Shown piece by piece: positions 24,377 to 33,495 of a DNA stretch of 64,000 nucleotides. The stretch comes from Anaspis maculata (taxonomy: Eukaryota; Arthropoda; Insecta; Coleoptera; Scraptiidae), in contig OX421966.1 in the NCBI GenBank assembly GCA_949128115.1, positions 48,667,416 through 48,731,415 on the forward strand. The letters are read 5' to 3'. The translations under genes and the position numbers were made by a program. Each line of letters starts with the position of its first letter. Positions within the stretch are counted from its first letter, which is position 1. The notes under the pieces are model-generated. The model did no database searches, was not told the DNA's origin, and saw nothing but the letters and a program-made list of their open reading frames with translations.

Positions 24377-25768
24377 TCAGACCAATGGATGTTGATGTCT
24401 TCCACTCTGTGCTTCTGCACTTCGTAATCCAAGTTTTGCTCGGATTGGCAAAAACTTCACCGGTGCCAGCATCTTCGTGAAGACCTCAGCCAACTGTTGC
24501 TCTGTCGGAAGATATTCAAGCATTATTATTTGTTTCTCTATTTGCTCACGTGTGAAGTGATATTTGATATCGATGTGCTTCGTTCTTTTATGATTGGTTG
24601 GATTTGTGGCATATGCAAGACAGCTTTGATTGTCTTCATAAATCAGAATGGGGTTTGTTAAATGCCAATTCATGCTTCTGAGAATTGAGCGCAACCAAAG
24701 AGCTTCTCGTACACCTTCATAGAGAGCCATGTATTCGGCTTCTGTGGAGGATGTAGCCACAGTTGTTTGTCTCTTTGTGCTCCAAGTGACCGTGCAATTG
24801 TTAAAAAATTGAAATAAGTACCCCGTGGTACTTCGACGAGTCATTTCGTCGCTACCCCAGTCTGCATCCACAAATCCAGTAATTATTCGACTGTAATCAC
24901 TTCTCACGTAAGTCAATTTCAATGTGAGTGAGCCCTTGATATATCTGAGTATTCTTTTCAAGCATCTCCACAGTTCAACATTATTTTTCGTTTGATATCT
25001 ACTCAGCATATTGAGGGCTGCACTTATATCGGGACGTGTGCATAGCACTGCGTACATGAGGCACCCTATTAAGTTTTTACACGGTGCGTCATAATAAACA
25101 TCGAAATTCAGCTCTACGTAATCTAGTTTCAATGGTAGCGGAGTTTGTACGCTTTTGCAGTCACTCATGTTAAATTTATTTAGTACTGATTTTAAATATG
25201 AAATTTGGTCGATTGACACTTGATTTTCTGTGCGTTCAATCTTGATGCCTAAAAATAATTTCATGTCATTCAAATCGACCATGTCAAAGTTCTTCATTGA
25301 GTAGGTTTTAAAATTAGTCATCGTGCTCGCTCTGCGTGTAAAAATTAATAAATCATCGACATATAAAAGTAGCCAAATATTATTGTCGATGTGGCCGTTA
25401 TCTAAAAAGTAAAAGCAGCGGTCAACTTCAGAATTTTTAAAATTTCTTTGTTTCATTATTTGATCAAATCGTTCAAACCAACAACGGGCTGATTGTTTAA
25501 GGCCATAGAGAGATTTGTTTAATTTACACACTTGACCGGTTTGCGCTTTTACGCCTTCAGGAACTTCCATAAAGATTTCTTCTTTCAAAATCCCATTCAA
25601 AAATGCAGTTTTAACGTCCATGTGATGAACTAGCAACTCAAATTGGTTAGCAAAGGCAAGTAGGAGCCGGAATGTTGAAATCCTTGCAACAGGTGCAAAG
25701 GTTTCATCATAGTCGACTAAAAATCTCTGACTGAAGCCCTTTGCTACTAGGCGTGCTTTATACCTCAC
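24377..25768 (-). pseudogene. Copia reverse transcriptase and RNase H segment
   Basis: Open stretch of 463 codons. It starts within the reverse transcriptase (RYKARLVAKGFSQ), includes HHMDVKTAFLNG and the catalytic LLLYVDDLLIF, then RNase H with STEAEYMALYEGVREALWL and YEDNQSCLAY. It ends at the expected C-terminus of the polyprotein. A one-base excess in an A6 run (T run at 25824-25829 on the plus strand) separates it from the upstream frame, so it has no start of its own. Confidence 0.92.
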
Positions 25769-25784
25769 TGTATTACCGTGCTCA

Positions 25785-27099
25785 TCATTCTTTACTGCAA
25801 AAACCCAGCGACAACCAACAACATTTTTTGTTCGGAGGTCTCGGTACTAATACCCACGTCTGATTCGTTTTCAACGATTTTAATTCGTCTTTTATGGCTT
25901 GCTCCCACTTTAAACGATCATCCATACCTTTTATTTCAGCATACGAATCTGGTATATTGACCATCAGCAACGTACTAGCACACATTAGGTATGTGCTAAA
26001 AATATTCATGTCTCTGTATGGATCGTCGCTATAAGTGCGTTTGGGACGTTTGCTTAATGTTTCGCTCTTGCGCGTGGCTGGGTTATTACTTTCGGGCAAA
26101 TTTAAGGATTTCTTTCGACTTGGCGCATTGCTCTTCTCATTCTCAGAGGTTTCAGATTCCGATGAGATCTCCTTTTCATCTGTTTTCATCAACCCAGATT
26201 TACTACCGAGTATCTCCTGCATTGCCTCCATTTTCCGAGTATCACGACCCGCTTTTTCATCAGAGGCGGATCTCGTCCTTGCACGAGTATCCCTGCCCTC
26301 TTGTATACCACCAGAGGCGGATCTCATCTTTTTCTGAGTATCACGGCCCTTTGGTTTTTCGTCAGAGGCGGATCTCGTCTTTTCACGAGCATCTCGATCC
26401 TCTGGTCCATCCTCAGCGTCTGATCTCATATGGGGCTGTAGCGGTCTCGCATCCGGAAGGGGGTGCGGCATAACTAATTCCTCGTCTGTTTTTGTGTTTA
26501 TCGGGTCATTAACCTCTGGGAATGTGAAGGGCGGTCGCGTGTCTCGATAATTTCGTTCATCTACTATGACATCTCGAGCTATTATAAATTCGTCTTTTTC
26601 AGCGACCCATACCTTATAACCGTTCGCTTCATAACCGACAAGAATACCTCTGAAGGATTTTGGATCAAATTTGTCTGTTCGTGTTTTACTGTGCACGAAG
26701 GCCGTCGAACCAAAAACCTTCAGGTACTTTAATGCGGGCTTTTTGCCGTGCCACAACTCATATGGAGTTTGGTGCGTTTTTAACGCCTTTGTCGGTGATC
26801 GATTTATCAAATAAACTGCCGTTAAGCAAGTTTCACCCCAAAATGTTTTTGGCAACTTTGCTGCAATGACCATGGCACGAGCTTTTTCTGTTATTGTACG
26901 GTTCATTCTCTCTGAAACGCCATTTTGTGCGGGGGTGTAGCTTACGGTTAGGTGGTATGTTATGCCCTTCTGTGCGCAAAAATCCTTATATTCATTTGAA
27001 AGATATTCGCCCCCGTTATCACAGTGAAGATTTGCAATTTTTCAAATTAAAATGAGCTTCGCATTTTGCTACAAAATCTTTGAATACATTAAGCACGTC
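25785..27099 (-). pseudogene. Copia integrase C-terminal half, linker and start of RT
   Basis: Carries the second catalytic Asp of integrase (HCDNGGEY) and the Glu region (NGVSERMN, then TITEKARAM), followed by GTAFVHSKTR-type sequence and a long hydrophilic linker. A frameshift lies at an A5 run (27038-27042). The linker (about 26208-26440) contains four degenerate repeats of about 20 residues with the core RSASDEK...GRDT. The segment ends where reverse transcriptase begins (TWVLVPRPPNK). Confidence 0.9.
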
Positions 27100-28035
27100 T
27101 CATTTTTATGTTATCAGATAAATCACAGTGTAATGTGTGAAAGCGTCTATGAATGATACAAAATAGTTTTTGTTATTCAATGTAGGTGGTTTGATTTTTC
27201 CACAAACATCAGTATGAATGATAAATAATGGTCTTGTGATGTGATCTTTCAACTTCGCTTTTGCAAATGGTAATCGCGCCTGTTTGCCATAAACACAGGC
27301 CTCGCATATACCATCACTGGGGCGTAAGTTTTCAATGACTTCCACATCTTCAATCATTCGGCAAGTTTTCAATTTGAGAAAATTTTCTCGGCTTATGTGA
27401 CCAAGGCGCTGATGCCATAACTCATACTGTTTTGTATCATTCACGCAATTCATCAGGTACGGGTGTCTTTTAAATGTGACCCCAATTGAGTCTGGCATCG
27501 GCTCACCTGATACAATTATTTGGTCCTTGTTCTGGAGCTTGACACCTGTAGGATCAAATATAATTGTCAGGCCGCTTTCCTGAAGTCGGCTGACGGACAA
27601 CAAATTATGCGGTACTTCCCTTGAATAAAGGACGTTCTCGAGGCGTCCAGTGAGTCCCTGGTCGGTGGTCACTTCGATCATTCCTTTCATTGTTGCGAGA
27701 ATGGAAGATCCAGTCTTGGCAACCGAGAGTCGTGAGGGTGGTTTCAGCTCTTCGCAGGTAGTAAAAACATCTGGACAATTCACGATGTGTTCACTAGCGC
27801 CGGAATCCAGGAAGAATCGAATTTCATCACTCGTTCCACTTGTCGTGCAGATATCGGCTTCTCCCAGCATAAAAACAAAACTGCCGCTGTTTTCGTGTGT
27901 AGTGGGCGGTTCGTTTGCTGTTTTTAAGGTTTGCAGGGTTCTGGTCCGTTGTGACTGATTTGCCATTATTCGTTTCAAATGGTAACAGTCGCGCTTGAAA
28001 TGGCCGATTTTGCCACAATGATGACAGGTTTTCGT
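27100..28035 (-). pseudogene. Copia zinc knuckle, protease and integrase N-terminal half
   Basis: Starts at the CCHC zinc knuckle CHHCGKIGHFKRDC (about 27983-28024). Then come the aspartic protease motif FFLDSGASEHIV (about 27790-27825), the integrase zinc-binding HHCC region (WHQRLGHIS ... CEACVYGKQARLPF), and the first catalytic Asp in IIHTDVCG. It is closed by an in-frame stop at 27106-27108 and a second at 27100-27102; the same frame then continues with recognisable integrase codons. The two stops are therefore nonsense changes, not a natural end. Confidence 0.9.
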
Positions 28036-28742
28036 GAACCGCTCGTTGCGTTTTATATTTCGGCGTTGGAAGTGATTAGCGTTGAAATTGCGGTATTTCG
28101 ACGCTTCGGAGCCTTTTGTTTATTCAAGTGTGATGTTGACGACGTTGTGTGTAAAACTTTTAGACTCGATGCTCGCGTTACTTCCGCGCGGATTTTCACC
28201 TCTTGATCAAGGAGTCGAGTCTTGACGAACGCTAAGTTTAGGTTTGCATCGCTCAGCGTCTCGAGGGCGGTGATGACACCTTCATAGGTAGACGGCATTG
28301 TTGTCAACAGGTGCGCCACTTTGTCCATTTCGTCCATCGTTGCGCCTGCAGCTAGTAGTTCAGCGACAATTTCATCGAACAGCGTGAAATGGGTGGTTAG
28401 GACGGTATCACCTTCTAATTTTAGCGAAAGGAGTCTCTTGCGGCAGGCAAGCTGCGTCGCGAGACTTTTTCGCTCGTAAATTTCATCGAGGCTGGTGAAG
28501 ATGTCCCGGGCATGGACCTTGTCCTGTGCGAATGGTAGCAAGGAGTCGGACAAGTACTCAATGATAGCGTTGCGGGCAGCCGAATTTTTCTTTCGCCAAT
28601 CAGCATTTGGCGTTGCCGGAATTTCGTTGTCCACGACGTGGAGTATCTCCAGTTCGGCCAGGAGTGCCTTGACACGAAATTTCCATATCGCATACTTTTC
28701 GCCAGTGAACGGTTTGATGTTACGTTTCTGACCTTTGTCCAT
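28036..28742 (-). pseudogene. Copia Gag
   Basis: Capsid-type Gag from MDKGQKRNIKPFTGEKYAIW to the frameshift before the zinc knuckle. I chose the start at 28742 because copia Gag begins at this motif; an in-frame Met at 28814 would add 24 residues of leader. The frame is lost at 28093-28102 by one base missing in an A run, after KAPKRR; the next frame continues to the zinc knuckle. Confidence 0.9.
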
Positions 28743-28898
28743 TTTGCACGGATTGCGGATTGCGATGAGAGTGTCTTTCCACTTGGCAGGAACGCAGGAG
28801 CAGTGTCTTTTCACTTTTGCGGATCACGGATAACAGTTTTTCCTTTTTTTTTGTACTTTCAAGGATGGGCACACACTACTTATTCGCACAATTGTCTA

Positions 28899-28913
28899 CC
28901 TGGGCCCATAACC
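28899..28913 (-). promoter_or_regulatory. Copia primer-binding site for an internal tRNA-iMet fragment
   Basis: Directly after the 5' LTR the sense strand reads GGTTATGGGCCCAGG. This is complementary to the anticodon stem-loop of initiator tRNA-Met (CTGGGCCCATAACC). Fly copia is known to prime from the cleaved 5' half of that tRNA, so the same mode is expected here. Confidence 0.85.
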
Positions 28914-29251
28914 TATTAGCAGAGTGGTGTGATTGAGCAATAATTACTAACAGTAATGATCAACTCTTTTATTTATCAAACGTCTCTACTGGCCGACAGT
29001 GGCAATAGAAGTGTGTTACATATTTATTCTAAGCAAGGCGTTCAGCATAGCTCGCGCGCCTCGAAGAGGGAGAGGAACAACATACTTAAATAGGGGTGTC
29101 ACGGATTAACTTTTATGATGTCTGCATTCTCACGTGTCTCGAACCCACAAATACACTTTTATAAAAATATAGGTTCTCAGACCTAATAAGCTAGCATGTG
29201 GATACATTTTTGATTCACTTATTTAACAATTTATTTCATAGAAATCCAACA
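28914..29251 (-). repeat. Copia 5' LTR (right copy)
   Basis: 338 bp, identical in length to the left copy with one visible substitution. In sense direction its last bases, CCACTCTGCTAATA, include ten bases complementary to the 5' end of initiator tRNA-Met. Confidence 0.95.
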
Positions 29252-29256
29252 CCTAC

Positions 29257-29710
29257 TATACCTAAAATCAAAATGCCGCAAGTTGGACGGCCCAGCAGAA
29301 AAAAGTTCTTATTGGTCTCTCTTAAGCATTTTAGAGTCATGTTGCGTCGAAATCACCAAAATAAGAGCTCGAGGTTTCCATTCCTGCAAAAATTACAAGT
29401 GATATCCAGTGAGGGTATAGAAAGAAATGCTCTTGGAAAATGTGTACTTTTGAAGTATTGAAGAGGCCACCACCACTTCTTTGGCAAATACCACTGCAAA
29501 AAAATGTCTCCACATTTAGGCTTACGGAATGCGATTTAGTTGGGAACACAACAAAACATATGAATTTATTGTTTTCTTGCATAGAAGAAAAAATAAAAAC
29601 AGTTTTCTTGACCTCTGCCAAAGAATTTTTTTTCAAGTATGAAGATCTAATGGAACAAACCCCGGAACCGAGCCCGGAACAGACACGACGACAATAATTG
29701 ATGAAAACAT
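29257..29710. other. Inner spacer of the split foldback element
   Basis: Lies between the copia target duplication and the right arm. Plus-strand open frames (29198-29461 and 29440-29697) overlap out of phase and encode no recognised domain. They could be the remnant of an element-encoded protein, but I cannot support that. Confidence 0.35.
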
Positions 29711-30177
29711 TTTGAATAGACCCATGAGCTTCTTTTATTACACTCATGACGATCCTCAATTTTGAGCCTCAATTATCCTTTTGTGAAAGTTCTTGCATCT
29801 GGAAAATTTGGAGGGCCCCCATTGGCCCCCTAAGGGACGAAATATCGATAGTGCGGCGGGTCAAATCGCTTGTTATGGTATAAAGTATGCCAATGCAATC
29901 ATGCAAACTCTCGTTACTCTACTCCAAAATGCAGTATCGATGTGTTTTTAGATGTGTAGGTACCGCTTCCACTATTTTCGATAGGTTAATTTCCCGTGCT
30001 TCTTGTCGAACTTTGGCTCTAATTTTCTAAATCCTGCCTAAATTGGAATTCAAAATAATAAGTTCAAGCTGTCGTACCTAAGAATGTGCATCTGCATTAT
30101 CAAAAGACAAGCCTTAGTGAGTATTTAGATAAAAAAAATTACAGCAAAATCTTCTCAAGAACCATAAATGTTGCTGA
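29711..30177. repeat. Right arm of the split foldback element
   Basis: Inverted partner of 19138-19541, with AATAGACCCATGAGCTTCTT at its inner end and CTTCTCAAGAACCATAAATG at its outer end. Confidence 0.8.
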
Positions 30178-30430
30178 TTCACCGTGGGTTCCACCAAAAT
30201 ATTTAACCAGCTGATAGCTAACTCGAGATTTATTTTGATGGATTCTGGCCAAATGATCAATTTAAATTCAGGTTTCACGCTGAGTAATTAACCAAAGGGT
30301 GGTATTTTTGCGATTTAACGTATTTACCAAAATGAATCTACCAGCATTGACCAGAAAAAAATCTGTTTAATCTCGGTTTAGCTTAAACCGCTCTTAAATT
30401 TTTTGGTGGAACCCGTGAGTATGTGAACCC
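30178..30430. mobile_element. Foldback MITE with CACCGTGGGTTCCACCAAAA ends
   Basis: The left end pairs with TTTTGGTGGAACCCGTGAGT on the right, and inner blocks pair ACTCGAGATT with AATCTCGGTT. It is about 250 bp and abuts the previous arm. Confidence 0.75.
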
Positions 30431-30565
30431 GTGGTAAGAGACTGAATTTCTATACCTACCTCTAAAAAACACCTTTACTTTTGGTCCAGAGCAAAATAGT
30501 TAGGCAACCAACAATACACTTCAAAACAGTCTGGATTTTATTGGGGAGTTGCATAGTATGTGGTT

Positions 30566-31118
30566 TAGAGATGGGCAAAGCGGCTCATCTGACTACAGCG
30601 GCTCACCAGCTCCCGATCAGTTTGAGGAACCGGTTCACTGAACCGGCTCAATTGAGCCGTTCAGATCAGTGATCGCACCTTGCACCACGATTCGTAATTT
30701 CTCGAACTCGTTCAAATCGGCTCGCTTGAAACGCAAGCATGGTTCATTCATGTTCGTGGTGTCGTGCCGAGCCGAGTAGTCTATATGCCTATGCCAGCTC
30801 AGAGACAAGCTCCGGCTCGACAACTCACCAACTCAACTCGTATAACCGTTCAGTCGTTCATCGTTCTTCGTATCCTTTTGTCAGCCGCCCGGCGCCCAGC
30901 TCGAAGGAATTTCCGGAACCAAAAGTTTTTGTAATTTCACGGCTCACTCCGCGTCTATCGGCTCATAATCCGACCCCGAACCTCATTTTATTGAAATTTC
31001 AATAGCGCATATTAGTAAGCCGTGAACCGGTTCAATGCAACGCCGCGAACCGGGTCACATGGTTTTGCGAAGTGAGCCGGCTCACCGAACCGGATCACTC
31101 CTGAGCCGCCCATCTCTA
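30566..31118. mobile_element. hAT-type MITE rich in GGCTC/CCGGTTC motifs
   Basis: Ends TAGAGATGGGC and GCCCATCTCTA with a near-perfect 8-bp target duplication (ATGTGGTT at 30558-30565, ATATGGTT at 31119-31126). Many copies of GGCTCA, CCGGTTCA and their complements lie within 150 bp of each end. In hAT elements, subterminal repeats bind the transposase. Base composition is much GC-richer than the surroundings. No transposase is present. Confidence 0.85.
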
Positions 31119-31689
31119 ATATGGTTGCATGTTGCTGGACGCCATGCCATAGGCTCAGCCATGGGTCATGGGTCAGGCAGAATAGCGAAATTAAGTAGCC
31201 GTAGACCGTAGATGTCTTCTATACCACAACTGAAACTCATGTTGACCGAATTTTTCCAATGGCCGTCAGAGCGAAAAATTGTGTTCAAGTGCATGGCGAT
31301 GTAATATTTGAAGGTAAGGAAATTAGCTTTTATTACCTGGTAAACTATCAGATGTGAGCAATTTTGTGTTTACGACATAATTATGATACTTGCTAACCAC
31401 CCCAAAGCAATATCTCAAATATTCGCTTATGGTCACAACACAAGTTATAATGTTTTTCTTATATTTCGTCACTGCGGGGCAAAGTAAAAATCTGCCCCAA
31501 TGGGCAAAGTGAATCCGATGATCCAAATGTTACTGTCAGATTCATGCGAAACTACCTCGGAAACTATAGAAACAACGAGGATATTTTTGTGTTCCCAGAA
31601 GCACAGCAAGAAGCTCCGGAGTCCGGACGAAAGTGACGTCTACTTTAATGAGATCTTTCTTGAAATAAAGCTCTCCGACTGTCTTTGAC

Positions 31690-31817
31690 GGGCCGCGATT
31701 CTGTACTCGCCACCGACAACTATCGGATCGGTAGCTAGGGTGAGAACCAATCAAATTCGCTCCTGCCTAGCTACCGACACCGACAAGTGTCGGTAGGCGA
31801 GTACAGAATCGCGGCCC
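31690..31817. mobile_element. 128-bp foldback element, GGGCCGCGATTCTGTACTCG ends
   Basis: The outer pair is an exact inverted repeat of at least 20 bp. Inner copies of CTACCGACAC and GTGTCGGTAG add a second hairpin. Flanking positions 31119-32318 hold no supportable gene. Confidence 0.85.
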
Positions 31818-32318
31818 TGTTGTCTTTAGAGATCCATATCTAATATAGTTGGAGTGTATAATAATAAAAGGGGGTTGAATTGTCTTCTTCAACAGCCATC
31901 CTTCGAATTTGGGTTAGAAAATCGATTTGGGTTCATGACGCACTCCGACGCACATGTAAACACTTTTTACAACCACGAAACAAACTGTGGTGCCTTCTAC
32001 TTACAATGATTAGTCTTGACCGAGGGGGAATATTACGATCACACTTATAGTTTCTTTGCAGTTAAATTAGAAGAAGAAACCGAGTTAGCTAGGAAAAAAT
32101 CATTTGGGGAAGGAGCTCCATTTCATCTATCGCCGAACTTCACCCGCTGGCGCTGGAGATTTAACCCTAGAATCTCGCCTAGAATATGTTCAAAGATACC
32201 TACTAACATGTACTTAGTGAACATGAAAAAAAAACAATATTTCAAAAAATTTTCATCACATTCCCATCATTGATTTTCTAGAAAATGTATTTTTTACTGA
32301 TGAGCCACCTGATGTAGA

Positions 32319-33089
32319 TCCCGTTCACTTATTATTTTCAGTAGAATGACTTTTCGGAGCAAAAATAAAGTGACAAGCTTGAGCGCTGGGAGGATACGGC
32401 TGATGGCCGCTGATAGTTTCGCTCCAAAACTTTGCAGGTGCCATCGTTGGTCATCAGCTGTAGTCGTAGCCCACCAGCTTCTCACTTTATTTTTGCCCCA
32501 AAAAATCATTCTCCTGAATAGGCTACTTCGTTTGGGCAGATGCGCATGCTTGAAGGCTCCAAATTTTGAAAACTTTTGTACACCTGTCAGTCGAATGGCA
32601 ACGCTGCATGCACTGTCTAGCCGCCTGACCAGCTACTGGTTCCTGGCTGTCACTTTTACACATACCGTAAATGCATCTCTTCCTAGCTTCTTTGAACTTC
32701 CTTCTCGGTACAGTCATTTTCAACAAGTTGTGTTTTTTCGTCAAAACATGAGCAAACGAAATGTAGGTCAGATAGAAACGAGAAGTGTGATCATAATTGA
32801 CACAAGTGACAGTTGGCGCCGATGTCTTGTTGTTTTGAACGTTGTTGCCATTTTCGTTGTTCCTGAACTTCCACAAATGATCATTGAATTCAATTTCAAT
32901 GAAACATTTCCTTTGAATATAGAAAATGGTATCTAGCATTCAGCCAAATTATTTGTGGAATTTTAGGTGCACTAGAATATTTTTTAGTGTTAATTTTCAA
33001 TATCGGTGTACGAAACTATGAAATTCGCGCCAGACATGCGCACTCAAAAAAACCGAAACGAAGGGACCTATTTGAAACGTGAACGGCAT
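32319..33089. mobile_element. Family A MITE copy 3, split by another element
   Basis: Begins TCCCGTTCACTTATTATTTT and runs through the family core to CTCCTGAAT at 32519. The missing end (GAAACGTGAACGGCA, then TATG) reappears at 33075-33089. The 0.55 kb between is an insertion with its own ends, TAGGCTACTTCGTTT and AAACGAAGGGACCTA (about 32520-33069). The last 150 bp of the insertion match 40960-41108. Confidence 0.7.
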
Positions 33090-33429
33090 ATGCTAAGGAA
33101 GATCTATTTCTACTCGGTTCTCCCATATTAGAAGAAGTATTTACTCAGTCTTTTTCCAAAAAGCAGAAGAATTTTTTCAACTTTTCAAACTAGAATGTGA
33201 ACAAAGTTTTTTCTCGAGTTTTTTCTTACTTTGTCATTGTTATTGGGTGCTCTATCAACACCGCCTGGCCTACAACAGCTGCGCCCAAAAAAATCTAGAC
33301 ATTGCAAAATTTTTATTGGAAAATTTCGGTTTTCATGACGCGATAAATCGAAACGACACAATAGTTTTTTTGCAAGCAATTTGACCACCCACACAATACG
33401 TTGTAACTTATTATTGTTGCAAATCTTAC

Positions 33430-33436
33430 TATAAAA
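33430..33436 (+). promoter_or_regulatory. TATA box of the secreted peptide gene
   Basis: TATAAAA lies 66 bp before the start codon. An initiator-like ATCAACC sits about 26 bp downstream, giving a leader of some 40 nt. Confidence 0.6.
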
Positions 33437-33495
33437 AAGCTATCCGTTTTTCGTATCAACCAATCGATTTTGATCCAGCCCCAAAAGAAGTAAAC

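Larger units (their letters stand above)
23836..29251 (-). mobile_element. Copia (Ty1/copia) LTR retrotransposon, recent but defective
   Basis: A 5.4-kb element on the minus strand, bounded by two 338-bp LTRs and an exact 5-bp target duplication CCTAC (23831-23835 and 29252-29256). Order in sense direction: LTR, primer site, Gag with zinc knuckle, protease, integrase, reverse transcriptase and RNase H, purine tract, LTR. Integrase before reverse transcriptase defines the copia order. The LTRs differ at one visible base, so insertion was recent. The coding region nonetheless has two in-frame stops and three frameshifts, so it cannot make its polyprotein as shown. The protein is close in layout and motifs to fly copia. 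Confidence 0.95.

Noticed and set aside
28918..28989. tRNA-like sequence at the LTR end (AGCAGAGTGG)
   Set aside because: Only the first ten bases match initiator tRNA-Met. No acceptor or T-arm follows, so it is not a tRNA gene; it is reported as complementarity instead.
32523..32939. Overlapping frames of 138 and 196 codons on opposite strands
   Set aside because: Both fall in the element inserted in MITE copy 3. Neither resembles a transposase and they are not kept in the copy near 41 kb.
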